DNA of 64,000 nucleotides from Streptococcus pacificus. GTDB lineage: Bacteria; Bacillota; Bacilli; Lactobacillales; Streptococcaceae. Shown here in pieces: positions 27,011 through 37,688 of the stretch (positions are counted from its first letter, which is position 1; the number at the start of each line of letters is the position of its first letter). The notes beneath the pieces are model-generated. The model saw only the letters and a program-made list of their open reading frames with translations. It did no database searches and had not been told where the DNA came from. Location: positions 620,001-684,000 of the forward strand of contig NZ_JAENBO010000001.1 in assembly GCF_016481305.1 (NCBI RefSeq), written 5' to 3'. Position numbers and translations under genes: made by a program.

Positions 27011-27039
27011 AAATCCCCTTTTTGGTTTGTTTATCTTAC

Positions 27040-27047
27040 TATTCGAA
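27040..27047 (-). promoter_or_regulatory. cin-box (SigX/ComX promoter) of coiA
   Basis: Minus strand TTCGAATA, one mismatch from the streptococcal cin-box TACGAATA, preceded by seven T and located 30 nt before the coiA start codon. Confidence 0.75.
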
Positions 27048-27082
27048 AAAAAGATGAGTCTTCTTGACTCATCTTTCATTTC

Positions 27083-27784
27083 TTATAGTTCTGAAGCAGC
27101 ATCCTCGTCAACAATAATGTAAACTTCTGGATGATTTTGAAGCACACTAGCTGGTACTTCTTTAGTCACCGGACCATTAACTGTTTTGGCAATAGCATCC
27201 GCTTTTGCTTGCCCATAAGCCATTAAAATAATTGTTTTTGCCTTTAAGATTGAAGCAATCCCCATCGAAATTGCTTGTCTAGGAACATCTGATTCGTTTT
27301 CAAAAAAGCGTGCATTAGCTTTTATAGTATTTTCTTGTAAGTCTACCAAATGAGTTTGTGTGTTAAATGATGTCCCAGGTTCATTAAAACCAATATGACC
27401 ATTATTACCGATTCCTAAAATTTGCAAGTCAACAGGATACTTTTCAAGAATAGCATCATATTCTTTGGTATGTGATTCAATATCAGTTGCCATACCATCA
27501 GGCAAGAAACTCTCTTTAAACGGTTTCTTGTCAAATAAATGTTCTTTCATAAATTGATAATAGGATTGAGAATCTTCTTTTGACAAGCCCACATACTCAT
27601 CTAAGTTAACACTTCTCATGTCAGTAAAATCTAAGTCGCTAGCAACCATTTTATTGTACAGTTCAATTGGTGTACTACCTGTTGCTAAACCAAGCGTTTT
27701 AGCACCATTTTCTATTTTTTCTTTTAAAATATCAAAAGCAACTTGAGCACCTTCTATTTGATCTGTCACTTTAATAATTTTCAT
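27083..27784 (-). CDS. nagB: Glucosamine-6-phosphate deaminase
   Basis: 233 residues from the ATG at 27784. NagB converts glucosamine-6-phosphate to fructose-6-phosphate and ammonia, the last step of amino-sugar catabolism. [17 protein letters not shown] near residue 34, NLDEYVGL near 61 and the catalytic [14 protein letters not shown] near 126 are the family signatures. GGAGGATATC precedes the ATG. nagA is not in the window. The promoter contains two GntR-type operator sites, so induction by amino sugars is expected, which fits with the mucin-glycan-cleaving GH101 enzyme encoded further on. Confidence 0.96.
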   Translation of the reverse strand: MKIIKVTDQIEGAQVAFDILKEKIENGAKTLGLATGSTPIELYNKMVASDLDFTDMRSVNLDEYVGLSKEDSQSYYQFMKEHLFDKKPFKESFLPDGMATDIESHTKEYDAILEKYPVDLQILGIGNNGHIGFNEPGTSFNTQTHLVDLQENTIKANARFFENESDVPRQAISMGIASILKAKTIILMAYGQAKADAIAKTVNGPVTKEVPASVLQNHPEVYIIVDEDAASEL

Positions 27785-27796
27785 GATATCCTCCTT

Positions 27797-27850
27797 TTGG
27801 TATAGACTAATTCTTAATCTTATTATATGGTATATACCAATTTTTGTCAA
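27797..27850 (-). promoter_or_regulatory. nagB promoter with NagR/GntR-type operators
   Basis: Minus-strand promoter TTGACA (27845-27850), 17-bp spacer, TATAAT (27822-27827): consensus in both hexamers. The spacer is occupied by ATGGTATATACCAA (27827-27840, plus strand), which contains a 12-bp perfect palindrome TGGTATATACCA. A second site TTGGTATAGACTAA lies at 27797-27810, exactly 30 bp away, between the expected transcription start and the ribosome site. The motif agrees with the dre-like sites of the NagR family. Confidence 0.78.
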
Positions 27851-27866
27851 TAATTTCTTTAAAAAG

Positions 27867-27875
27867 TGTTATAAT
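27867..27875 (+). promoter_or_regulatory. Extended -10 promoter of queA
   Basis: TGTTATAAT on the plus strand, 31 nt before the TTG start; divergent from the nagB promoter, with about 17 bp between the nagB -35 and this element. Confidence 0.6.
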
Positions 27876-27906
27876 GAAAGAGATATTTTACCAAAGGAGA
27901 GTTATC

Positions 27907-28935
27907 TTGAACACAAAGGATTTTGATTTTGAACTACCTGAACACTTGATTGCCCAAACACCGCTTGAAAAAAGAGATGCGTCTCAACTTCTCATTGTTG
28001 ATAAAACCAAAAAAACGTTCGTTGATAGTCATTTTGATCACATTATTGACGAACTAAATCCTGGTGATGCACTTGTCATGAATAATACTCGTGTATTGCC
28101 TGCTAGATTATACGGACAAAAAGACAAAACAAAGGGACACGTTGAACTCCTTCTTCTAAAGAATATAGAAGGTGATTTTTGGGAAGTCCTTGCTAAACCA
28201 GCCAAACGTTTGAAAATTGGCACTCTTATCACTTTTGGTGATGGGCGCCTAAAGGCAACAATCACAGAAGAACTAGAGCATGGCGGTAGAATTGTTCAAT
28301 TCTCCTATCAGGGTATTTTTCTAGAAGTTTTAGAAAGCTTGGGAGAGATGCCACTACCACCATATATCCATGAAAAACTAGAAGATAAAGAACGTTATCA
28401 AACAGTCTATGCTAAAGAAAATGGTTCCGCAGCAGCTCCTACTGCAGGCTTACATTTTACAAAAGAACTCTTAGAAAAAATTGAGAAAAAAGGGGTTAAA
28501 TTAGTCTATCTAACACTCCATGTTGGTCTTGGTACTTTTAGACCTGTTGCTGTGGATAATATAGAAGAACATGATATGCATTCAGAATTTTATTCTTTTT
28601 CTGAGGAAGCAGCAAATACGCTTAATGAAGTTAAAGCATCTGGACATCGTGTTATTGCGGTCGGGACAACTTCTATTCGCACACTTGAAACAATTGGCAA
28701 TAAGTTTAATGGTCAGCTAAAGGCTGACTCTGGCTGGACTAATATTTTTATTAAACCTGGTTATGAATTTAAGATTGTTGATGCTTTCTCAACCAATTTT
28801 CACTTACCAAAATCAACGCTAGTCATGCTCGTTTCAGCTTTTGCTGGTAGAGAATTTGTTCTTGATGCCTATCAACACGCCATCGAGCAAAACTATCGTT
28901 TCTTTAGTTTTGGTGATGCTATGTTTATCAAATAA
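27907..28935 (+). CDS. queA: S-adenosylmethionine:tRNA ribosyltransferase-isomerase
   Basis: 342 residues. QueA transfers the ribosyl part of SAM to preQ1 in tRNA, forming epoxyqueuosine. The start is a TTG at 27907: AAAGGAGA lies 6 nt upstream and the protein then begins [19 protein letters not shown] like other family members; upstream ATGs in the same frame lie within the promoter. [18 protein letters not shown] near residue 52 and [12 protein letters not shown] near 176 are conserved. It is monocistronic and divergent from nagB. Confidence 0.94.
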   Translation: MNTKDFDFELPEHLIAQTPLEKRDASQLLIVDKTKKTFVDSHFDHIIDELNPGDALVMNNTRVLPARLYGQKDKTKGHVELLLLKNIEGDFWEVLAKPAKRLKIGTLITFGDGRLKATITEELEHGGRIVQFSYQGIFLEVLESLGEMPLPPYIHEKLEDKERYQTVYAKENGSAAAPTAGLHFTKELLEKIEKKGVKLVYLTLHVGLGTFRPVAVDNIEEHDMHSEFYSFSEEAANTLNEVKASGHRVIAVGTTSIRTLETIGNKFNGQLKADSGWTNIFIKPGYEFKIVDAFSTNFHLPKSTLVMLVSAFAGREFVLDAYQHAIEQNYRFFSFGDAMFIK

Positions 28936-28938
28936 CAC

Positions 28939-28984
28939 TAAAAAAGCACCTCAATTGTTAGCTTAAAGCCTAACCATTGGGGTG
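28939..28984 (-). terminator. Terminator of sodA
   Basis: Minus-strand stem CACCCCAATGGTTAG / CTAACAATTGAGGTG (two mismatches) followed by CTTTTTTAG. It may also help to end queA transcripts. Confidence 0.7.
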
Positions 28985-28994
28985 TATACTTTTT

Positions 28995-29017
28995 GATATC
29001 CCAGGATATCTTTTTTT
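28995..29017 (+). terminator. Terminator of queA
   Basis: Stem GATATCC / GGATATC with a two-base centre, followed by seven T on the plus strand. Confidence 0.7.
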
Positions 29018-29024
29018 ATTATTC

Positions 29025-29633
29025 TTATGCTTTAGCAGCTTCGTAAAGCTCGTTAACTTTATCCCAGTTAATGACTTCAAAGAAAGCTTTGATGTAATTT
29101 GGACGAACATTACGGTAGTTTAGGTAGTAAGCATGTTCCCATACATCTAAGCCTAAAATAGGTTTGAGACCATCTGAGATTGGATTGTCTTGGTTTGCGG
29201 TTGAGGTAATTTCTAGTTGACCTTCTTTGTTAACAACTAACCAAGCCCAGCCTGAACCAAAACGAGTTGCTGCTGCTTTTGAAAATTCTTCTTTGAAAGC
29301 TTCAAATGAACCAAATGTCTTTTCAATATCTGCTTTAAGTGCTTGTGACACTTCTGTTTTTTCAGGCGTCATTAATTCCCAGAAAAGAGCATGGTTGATA
29401 TGGCCACCACCATTGTTTATCAAAGCTTGGCGGATATCTTCTGGAATTGAAGTGACATCACTGAGTAAGCTTTCTAAATCTTCACCAATCTCTGGATGTT
29501 TTTCCAAAGCTGCATTAGCATTAGCGACATAAGCAGCATGATGTTTGTCATGATGAAGCGTCATTGTTTCAGCATCAATATGAGGCTCAAGAGCATCATA
29601 AGCATAAGGAAGTTCTGGTAATAGAATTGTCAT
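29025..29633 (-). CDS. sodA: Superoxide dismutase [Mn/Fe]
   Basis: 202 residues. Dismutates superoxide in the cytoplasm. Metal ligands are visible as His27 in TLHHDKHH, the His in [10 protein letters not shown] near 81, and Asp and His in [11 protein letters not shown] near 163-167. The GGGH and DVWEHAYY contexts fit the Mn-type cambialistic streptococcal enzymes. GGAGATCAAA precedes the ATG. It has its own promoter (TTGATA, 17 bp, TATGAT) and terminator. Confidence 0.96.
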   Translation of the reverse strand: MTILLPELPYAYDALEPHIDAETMTLHHDKHHAAYVANANAALEKHPEIGEDLESLLSDVTSIPEDIRQALINNGGGHINHALFWELMTPEKTEVSQALKADIEKTFGSFEAFKEEFSKAAATRFGSGWAWLVVNKEGQLEITSTANQDNPISDGLKPILGLDVWEHAYYLNYRNVRPNYIKAFFEVINWDKVNELYEAAKA

Positions 29634-29668
29634 TTTGATCTCCTTCTTTCTTTCTAAAAACTACCTTA

Positions 29669-29697
29669 ATCATACCTAAAATAATGATTGATATCAA
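29669..29697 (-). promoter_or_regulatory. Promoter of sodA
   Basis: TTGATA (29692-29697), 17-bp spacer, TATGAT (29669-29674) on the minus strand. The -35 overlaps the last codons of holA. No clear PerR or MntR box was recognised. Confidence 0.6.
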
Positions 29698-30740
29698 CTA
29701 ATCTGCTTATCAAGAGTCGTAAGCTTTAAAAGTGCTAAATCAAAAAGATAATCTTTTTCGTATTGACCAGATTTTATTTGATAATCCGTGTCGATAAGAT
29801 AGTAAAGAGACTGTTTTAAAAAAGTTACAGAGAGCGTTCTAGTATCTCTAAGAGCGTATTTGACTTGATAAGGATTAACACGTCGTCCTAAATAGTGAGA
29901 CAGTTCGTCAATGATTTGTTTTTCATCATAACCTTCAAGAGATAGTAATTTGACTTGAAGCATAGTTCTTAGTTGACTAATCATGATAGCCAGTAATTTG
30001 ACCTCATCTTCTCCTTGCAAGATGAGATCATGAACGAGAAGTCTTGCCTCATCAATTTGTTTTCTCATGATAAACTGAGTTAAATCGAAAATATTATCCT
30101 TTAACGTCTTAGGTAGAGCATCAACAATGTCTTGGTGACTAATACGACCATTAGTTTGATAGGATTCTAGAAATAAAAGATTTTTCATCATGTCATCAAA
30201 TTGAACATTTGACCTGATGACTAATTCTTCAAAAACACCAGAATCAAAGACTAATCCAAGTTGGTGAGCATATTTTTGAAAGTACGTTTTAAACTCTCTC
30301 TCTTTTAAGGGGTTCGCTTCAAAAATTACTGCATCTCTTTTTAATAATTTCACCACACGCTTTTTACTATCTAACTTACCAGGGGCTAAAATAATTAATT
30401 TGGTAGCCTCAATAGGATGCTCAAGATAATTTTCGAACTGCTTGATCTCTTTAGAATCAAGATAAGTCTTCTTAGTCGTAGTTATATCAACAAAATAATC
30501 AAAAATGACAATTTTATCTTCTGAAAAAAAAGGCAAACTCTCAAGTTCCATTTGCGCATCTTGATAAACAACTGTAGACATATCAAAATAAGAAATCCCT
30601 AAATCATTAGCATGATAATCCAATTGTTCAAATAGAAGATTTTTCATTTGAGCATATTGTCCTTGATCTTCACCGGTTAGTACAGTTATTTGCGCTAGAT
30701 TAGTTTTTGTTAATTGTGCGATTTTTTCTATAGCTATCAT
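29694..30740 (-). CDS. holA: DNA polymerase III subunit delta
   Basis: 348 residues starting MIAIEKIAQLTKTNLAQITVLTGEDQ. HolA is the wrench of the clamp loader that opens the beta ring. The family N-terminal segment, the central region with ILAPGKLDSKKRVVKLL and the C-terminal helical collar domain (LAIMISQLRTMLQVKLL, VNPYQVKYAL) are recognisable; the length is normal. There is no ribosome site: TGCTATAAT is 6 nt from the ATG, as for uvrC and trmN. Confidence 0.94.
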   Translation of the reverse strand: MIAIEKIAQLTKTNLAQITVLTGEDQGQYAQMKNLLFEQLDYHANDLGISYFDMSTVVYQDAQMELESLPFFSEDKIVIFDYFVDITTTKKTYLDSKEIKQFENYLEHPIEATKLIILAPGKLDSKKRVVKLLKRDAVIFEANPLKEREFKTYFQKYAHQLGLVFDSGVFEELVIRSNVQFDDMMKNLLFLESYQTNGRISHQDIVDALPKTLKDNIFDLTQFIMRKQIDEARLLVHDLILQGEDEVKLLAIMISQLRTMLQVKLLSLEGYDEKQIIDELSHYLGRRVNPYQVKYALRDTRTLSVTFLKQSLYYLIDTDYQIKSGQYEKDYLFDLALLKLTTLDKQIS

Positions 30741-30746
30741 ATTTTT

Positions 30747-30755
30747 ATTATAGCA
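30747..30755 (-). promoter_or_regulatory. Extended -10 placed 6 nt from the holA ATG (possible leaderless mRNA)
   Basis: Minus strand reads TGCTATAAT, AAAAAT, then ATG. Initiation at the usual distance would begin the mRNA at or next to the start codon. Confidence 0.6.
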
Positions 30756-30785
30756 AAAAAATAAGAAAATTTAGCTAATGGGCAT

Positions 30786-30825
30786 TAAAAAGTATCTCTC
30801 TTAATTGATAGATACTTATTTTTTT
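30786..30825 (-). terminator. Terminator of the glpK-lipoprotein-GNAT transcript
   Basis: Stem AAGTATCT / AGATACTT enclosing a 12-nt loop, with T-runs on both strands. Confidence 0.7.
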
Positions 30826-30826
30826 A

Positions 30827-31441
30827 TCATTTGGTTTGACTAAAAATGACAAAATCATGGTGTTGACCATTATAGTATGCAAAATTCTTAATGATTTTAT
30901 CTTCTGAAAAACCTAAACGTCTTGGTATTTTAAGACTATTATTGTTTTTCTTATCTACTTGTATTTCAATCTTTTTTAATTTAAGACTATTAAAACCATA
31001 TGCCATTAACCATCTTAGAGACTTAGTCATTATCCCTCTTTTTTCATATTTTTCTGAAAGCCAATAACCTACCTCTGCCTGCTTTGTTATTTGATTAAAA
31101 TTATGAAAATCAATCATTCCAACAGCTTGTTGATTAACAAGAATGATTAATAAAAATAGTTCTTGTTTTTGCATTTTCACTTTAGCATATCTCAAAAATT
31201 TTACTTCATCAGAAACATTAACCATCTGACTAGCCCAAGGTAAAAAAGTCTTTAGTCGATCACGCTCTTCATCGATAATGGTAAATAAATCATCAGCATA
31301 TTTTTCATCAGGGAAAATTAAAGAAACTTTTTCAGTGTCTGATAATTGATAAAAAAGGCTATCATAAGCGTTTAATTCACCTGTTTTTCTATTAGAATAG
31401 GAATCCTTTAACCATGCTTTTTGGTTTAGGGTTTCAACAAT
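30827..31441 (-). pseudogene. RimJ/RimL-type GNAT acetyltransferase lacking a usable start codon
   Basis: The acetyltransferase core is clear: EVGYWLSEKYEKRGIMTKSLRWLMAYGF (acetyl-CoA loop) and KKIEIQVDKKNNNSLKIPRRLGF. The first ATG in frame is at 31225, but convincing GNAT sequence (LIFPDEKYADDLFTIIDEERDRLKTFLPWASQ) continues in frame upstream of it, back to a TGA at 31442-31444, without any ATG, GTG or TTG. If one T were added to the T6 run near 31354, an ATG upstream would come into frame. So either the gene is a 5'-damaged pseudogene, or it starts at a rare codon, or there is a frameshift. It lies after the lipoprotein gene. Confidence 0.6.
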
Positions 31442-32001
31442 TCACCACTTGATAAAATATCATCTAATTCTGGTCTTTCCTTTTCAAAATCTGAAGGGTG
31501 AGTTGTCATTAAAACAAAGGCGACAAGATCAGGATTATCATCAAATGTTATCATATTAAAGAAATAGATAAATTTTTCTGATTCACCTTTTTTAACACCA
31601 CTATAAACTACTTGAGAAATGTGGCTATTTCCTTGATTTTCTAAAACTGATAATGGTTCAACTTCTATAAAATCATTTCGTTTTCCTTTTAAATCATCAA
31701 TATGGAAATTTAAGAGTTTCTCACCACTATTTAAATCATCATTAAAGTCGATTAAATGGTAAACCATGACACCCATGTAGGTTGAATCATGCCACAATTG
31801 CAAATCAAATGGCCCTTGTTCTTCATCGATGCGCCACTTTTTATCTGTCATAAATTGAAGTTCTCCTCCAGAAACGACGTGAGCTTCTTTTGAATTGTTA
31901 ATATAATCATCAATAACATTCTTTTGATTGGAACAACTGATTAAAATGAAAGAAAAAACAGTTAGTAATATCCCTAAAACGACCTTATTTTTTTTTAACA
32001 T
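31426..32001 (-). CDS. Putative lipoprotein of unknown function
   Basis: 191 residues with a lipoprotein signal peptide ending ILISC (lipobox Cys at about residue 23). The mature part is soluble and acidic, with ELQFMTDKKWRIDEEQGPFDLQLWHDS, and no recognised domain. AAGGAGATATT precedes the ATG. It lies 9 nt after the glpK stop, so it is probably expressed from the glpK promoter. The pattern (short anchored protein measuring a folded domain of about 150 residues) says nothing specific about its role. Confidence 0.75.
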   Translation of the reverse strand: MLKKNKVVLGILLTVFSFILISCSNQKNVIDDYINNSKEAHVVSGGELQFMTDKKWRIDEEQGPFDLQLWHDSTYMGVMVYHLIDFNDDLNSGEKLLNFHIDDLKGKRNDFIEVEPLSVLENQGNSHISQVVYSGVKKGESEKFIYFFNMITFDDNPDLVAFVLMTTHPSDFEKERPELDDILSSGELLKP

Positions 32002-32010
32002 AATATCTCC

Positions 32011-33845
<1,835 letters not shown>

Positions 33846-34679
33846 ATGGAAGTTATCAAGGACAAAAAAACAATTATCATTTCTGCTCTCTTGTTACTCT
33901 TAGCCGTTTTATTCTTTACCAAGGTTAGCTCAGCGCATCAGATACAAGAACTCAATCAAAACACCATTGCTGCTTTAGATGAGAAAAAAGAAAAAGTCAT
34001 GCTCTTAGCCGCAACATCAACAGCTGCTTCTACTGCTATCACATTAATTCCAGGTGACGTTGGTATGCCGCTAGCTGAAAACTTGGCTGACGTCAGTGAC
34101 TACCTACTCGTGGTTATTGGAGCCATCTGGTTACAAAAGTATTTGATTGCAATTGCAGGGATGGTTTCTTTTAAATTCTTTCTACCAGTTGCCTGTTTCG
34201 GCTTGATTGCCTATCTCTTTACTCGAAGACAGTTTTTCCTTCAGTTAACTTTTAAGCTTGCCTTGTTTGGACTCTTGCTTTTTGGTATTGTTCCAACCAG
34301 TGTGGCTATTTCAAATCATATCGAAACAACCTTTCAAGCGTCCATTCAACAAACCATTGAACAAACACAGAAAGAAAATGAAAAAATTGACAAGGAGCTT
34401 GAAAAAGGCAAAGACAGTGATTGGTTTTCTGGTATAGTGGATACTTTTAAGGGTCAGACAACTAAAGTCATCAATAACATGGAAAATAGCCTTAGCAATA
34501 TGATTGATGCCGTTGCTGTTTTCATCGTCACCACTTGTGTCATTCCTGTGCTCGTCTTAATGTCCTTTATCTGGATTATAAACCTTATCTTTGGCTTATC
34601 GTTAAATACAGATATCAGGCAATTTAGCTTTATTGGTCAAAAAATAAGAAAACGTAGGAAAGTGAGTAGCGAGTCATAA
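33846..34679 (+). CDS. Multi-pass membrane protein of unknown function
   Basis: 277 residues. A signal-like first TM segment (about 10-28, ending VSSAHQ), a short external part, then hydrophobic segments near 83-100, 100-125 and 130-155, an extracytoplasmic region rich in Glu, Lys and Gln with coiled-coil character (about 160-215) and a final TM near 221-247 before a basic tail (IRKRRKVSSES). No known domain was recognised. It is transcribed alone, with its own promoter and terminator, opposite to glpK and converging on comEC. Confidence 0.72.
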   Translation: MEVIKDKKTIIISALLLLLAVLFFTKVSSAHQIQELNQNTIAALDEKKEKVMLLAATSTAASTAITLIPGDVGMPLAENLADVSDYLLVVIGAIWLQKYLIAIAGMVSFKFFLPVACFGLIAYLFTRRQFFLQLTFKLALFGLLLFGIVPTSVAISNHIETTFQASIQQTIEQTQKENEKIDKELEKGKDSDWFSGIVDTFKGQTTKVINNMENSLSNMIDAVAVFIVTTCVIPVLVLMSFIWIINLIFGLSLNTDIRQFSFIGQKIRKRRKVSSES

Positions 34680-34680
34680 C

Positions 34681-34713
34681 AAAAAGTTGGGATTATCCCA
34701 ACTTTTTGTTTTT
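34681..34713 (+). terminator. Terminator of the 33846 membrane protein gene
   Basis: Twelve-bp stem AAAAAGTTGGGA / TCCCAACTTTTT with a TTA loop followed by T-rich sequence. It is symmetric and may also serve comEC. Confidence 0.8.
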
Positions 34714-34783
34714 GAAACAGTAAAAAATGAATTTTTTGTAAAATAATAAGAGAGTCACCAGACTTTTAAACTTAAAAAATCAA

Positions 34784-37015
34784 TCACCTCACCGTTTCAA
34801 CTGTCCATTGGTTAATCCCTTTAAAACGAATGGCACCATTAGTATCTGTTCTAAGCACATTAATGTTTTCTTCTTTGAAACGTTCCAGTGTTTCTTGATT
34901 GGGATGGTGGTAGCGGTTGTTGGCACCAGCTGATACAAGAGCTAATGAAGGTGAAATGGCTTTTAAAAAAGCTGGGGCAGAACTGCCTGAACTACCATGA
35001 TGTCCAGCTTTTAAGATATCAACTTTTAAATCAGGATAGTGTTTTAAGAGGTCTTCTTCGCCTTCTTTTTCTAAATCACCAGTGAATAGAAAGCTTTTGT
35101 CTAATAATTTACCGTATAAAACGATGGAATCATTGTTTTTGCCATCACCTAGCTGATGAGGGTATAAGACTTGTAGCTGACTGTTCATGATTGGTAACGT
35201 ATCGCCTGCTTTTATAACACGAACATTGACAGCCATCGCTTTCAAACGATTGACAAATTGGGGATTCGTCAGACTTCCCTCACTTACCAGCACTTCACCA
35301 ATCGTAAAATACTTGGCAATCACCTCCATATCACCAATATGGTCTGTATCGGTGTGTGTCAAAACGAGCTGATCAATTCTACTAACTCCTCTGCTTTTCA
35401 GATAAGGAATCAGAGTCCTATCAGCATTTGAAACACTTTGCTTTTTCTGCCATCTTTCTTTTGGCAGAAAATCAAGTTTGCCACCCACGTCAATCAGTAG
35501 CGTTTTCCCCGTCATATCCCTAATGAAAAGACTATCTCCCTGACCTATATCAAGAACGGTTACCTCATTTTCTAGAGGGTGTTTTATAGTGGCAAAAATA
35601 AGAATGACTCCTAAAATAAGAGAAAGAGCGACCTTTTTCTTGCGCCGATAATCATATAAAAGAACCAAAGCAAGAATTAATAAAAGTAACTGTATCAGGT
35701 TTGGCCTTCCAAAAACCAAGGGCTGTCCTAAAATCTGACTGAGTGCTGTAATCATCCTTTCCAACATGATAAAAAATGGATTGAAGAAAGCGAGCGACAG
35801 CATGGGTTGAACTAAAAAAGCAAGCGATAAGAGGGGTAATAAAAAGACGTCAAACAAAAGAGCAAAACCAGCTGTTAGGATGATTGAGAAGGGTTGAAAA
35901 CCAGAGAAAAACCAGATTAAAAGTGGGAGAATCCCTAGAGAAATACTGGTGCTTTCAAGTAATTTCTTGCGGAGTGAACTGGTGTTTTCAAAATTAATCG
36001 TGCCGATAATAAAGGCAAAGGAAAAACTGAGGACGCCACCTGTGGTTTGTAGGAAAAAGGGCATCAAAATTAGACAGATCATGAGGGTGATGGCAAAATT
36101 ATCAAGGCCTTTTATCTGCCATTTTGATAGCAACGCCTGAATCAAACTGCGAATAACCGAGACAGAAAAACCCGTTAAGCCAGCGTAGATAAAGGAAAAA
36201 ACAGCTTGAAGAACGAGCAAGTGTTCCTGACACAGTCCTAGTCTTAGAAAAAATTGACGAAAATAGCGAAGGAAAAAACCAACCTGCATACCAGATAGAG
36301 CAAACAAATGGATAATCCCCAGACTACTGTATAAATTAGTCATTTCGGCAAATGCCTTGTCCAGATAACCAAACAAAAGCCCCGTCATGTAGTGTTTCAT
36401 CGGAGCGGGAAAATTAGTTTGAATCATAACAATAGCGCGTCGCCTCAGCATAGCAAGATAGGCCAAAGGAGTTCTTGCTTGAACCGTTTTAATCGCTTTT
36501 ATCTCTTCGATATGAAGCGTTTGATAGATGCCTTGTGTCTTTAAATAGGCTTGATAGTCAAATCCGTTAAAATTACGCTGAGGAGTGGCTTTTTGCGTCT
36601 CTCCATCTACCGATAACAGAAGAGGTTGACTATTCTCAGCAAAAAAAGTTTTCTCTTTTTGACTTTTCAACTGGTAGAAGACTTGATAGGTATGACCATC
36701 AAAACGACCTTTGAAACTCAGTTGATCACCATTAATAACAAGACTATCTGTCATCATCTGAACCTCTGTCACTTCTCTTAATGCTTCTTTTTCCTGAAAC
36801 TCACTGTTTTGTTTGATGAAAAGAAAAAAACAACAAAAAAGGCTCAAGAGAAAACCCGTTTTAAAAATTGTTTTGCTAGAATGCTGCTTAACTAGAAAGA
36901 AAAGACTTAGTAAAAACCATGCCAAAAGAAGATAGGAAAAGGAAAAAACATTAAAATAGAGTAAAACTATTAAAAAAGCCAAATATATTGGCTTAAGAGG
37001 AAACCACTTAATCAA
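34784..37015 (-). CDS. comEC: DNA internalization protein ComEC/Rec2
   Basis: 743 residues. ComEC forms the channel by which single-stranded DNA enters the cell in transformation. An N-terminal pair of TM helices and a soluble OB-like region (about 60-175) are followed by the Competence domain with many TM helices (FALSGMQVGFFLRYF near 240, then to about 480), and a C-terminal beta-lactamase-like domain with LTHTDTDHIGD and KAGHHGSSGSS. The length is normal and the frame intact. It overlaps comEA by 8 nt. Confidence 0.94.
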   Translation of the reverse strand: MIKWFPLKPIYLAFLIVLLYFNVFSFSYLLLAWFLLSLFFLVKQHSSKTIFKTGFLLSLFCCFFLFIKQNSEFQEKEALREVTEVQMMTDSLVINGDQLSFKGRFDGHTYQVFYQLKSQKEKTFFAENSQPLLLSVDGETQKATPQRNFNGFDYQAYLKTQGIYQTLHIEEIKAIKTVQARTPLAYLAMLRRRAIVMIQTNFPAPMKHYMTGLLFGYLDKAFAEMTNLYSSLGIIHLFALSGMQVGFFLRYFRQFFLRLGLCQEHLLVLQAVFSFIYAGLTGFSVSVIRSLIQALLSKWQIKGLDNFAITLMICLILMPFFLQTTGGVLSFSFAFIIGTINFENTSSLRKKLLESTSISLGILPLLIWFFSGFQPFSIILTAGFALLFDVFLLPLLSLAFLVQPMLSLAFFNPFFIMLERMITALSQILGQPLVFGRPNLIQLLLLILALVLLYDYRRKKKVALSLILGVILIFATIKHPLENEVTVLDIGQGDSLFIRDMTGKTLLIDVGGKLDFLPKERWQKKQSVSNADRTLIPYLKSRGVSRIDQLVLTHTDTDHIGDMEVIAKYFTIGEVLVSEGSLTNPQFVNRLKAMAVNVRVIKAGDTLPIMNSQLQVLYPHQLGDGKNNDSIVLYGKLLDKSFLFTGDLEKEGEEDLLKHYPDLKVDILKAGHHGSSGSSAPAFLKAISPSLALVSAGANNRYHHPNQETLERFKEENINVLRTDTNGAIRFKGINQWTVETVR

Positions 37016-37628
37016 GACTCACCTCTTCTTTTAATTTATCAAACATTTTCTCACCAATGCCACTAACGTTTTTTAACTCCTCAAGAGAACTAAAAGAACC
37101 ATTCGTTTCCCGGTAGTCAAGAATGTCTTGGGCTCTTTTTTGACCAATTCCTGAAAGCCCCTGCAACTCCTCCAAGCTAGCTGTATTGAGGTTAACTTTC
37201 TCTTCAGTGTTTTCCTTTTTTTCTGGAGTGATGACACTGATATTTTCCCCTTGACTAGCAACATAAACCACTTGTTCGTCTATCAATTTTTCAGCAAGAT
37301 TAATTGATTTTTTATCGGCAGTTTCTAAGAAGCCTCCTGCTTTTTCAATTAAGTCATTAATGCGACTACCACTAGGCATTTGATAGACACCTTCTTTAAC
37401 AACAGCACCTTTTAAATCGATGGTCACTTCTTGTGTAAGAGTTTCTGAGCCACTGACTTCGGTTGTGGTTGTCTCTTGTGTCACAGGTGTTTCAAGAAAT
37501 TCGTCTTGTGTGGTTTCTTTATCTGGCATTAGCATGGGCATGACAACACTTAGTGCCAAAACTAAAATAATAGCAACTAAAACCACTACTATTTTATTTT
37601 CCTTTATTTTTTCAATCATCGTCTCCAT
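37008..37628 (-). CDS. comEA: Competence protein ComEA (DNA receptor)
   Basis: 206 residues. One TM helix (about 11-32), a linker with Thr/Glu, a SLBB-type domain (IDLKGAVVKEGVYQMPSGSRINDLIEKAGG), and a C-terminal helix-hairpin-helix pair (VNLNTASLEELQGLSGIGQKRAQDIL and FSSLEELKNVSGIGEKMFDKLK) that binds double-stranded DNA on the cell surface. GAGGTGATAT precedes the ATG. A perfect cin-box lies 20 nt upstream. First gene of the comEA-comEC operon. Confidence 0.94.
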   Translation of the reverse strand: METMIEKIKENKIVVVLVAIILVLALSVVMPMLMPDKETTQDEFLETPVTQETTTTEVSGSETLTQEVTIDLKGAVVKEGVYQMPSGSRINDLIEKAGGFLETADKKSINLAEKLIDEQVVYVASQGENISVITPEKKENTEEKVNLNTASLEELQGLSGIGQKRAQDILDYRETNGSFSSLEELKNVSGIGEKMFDKLKEEVSLD

Positions 37629-37647
37629 ATATCACCTCTCATTTCAT

Positions 37648-37655
37648 TATTCGTA
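37648..37655 (-). promoter_or_regulatory. cin-box (SigX/ComX promoter) of comEA-comEC
   Basis: Minus strand TACGAATA, identical to the streptococcal cin-box consensus, with T-rich sequence upstream that is also the T-run of the plsC terminator. Confidence 0.85.
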
Positions 37656-37688
37656 AATAAAAAAGCTTTCCAATTAAGGAAAAGCTTT
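37656..37688 (-). terminator. Terminator of plsC
   Basis: Minus-strand stem AAAGCTTTTCC / GGAAAGCTTT followed by seven T; the stem begins on the plsC stop codon and the T-run abuts the comEA cin-box. Confidence 0.75.

Noticed and set aside
29634..29693. PerR or MntR box before sodA
   Set aside because: The AT-rich sequence lacks a convincing TTATAATnATTATAA-type palindrome.
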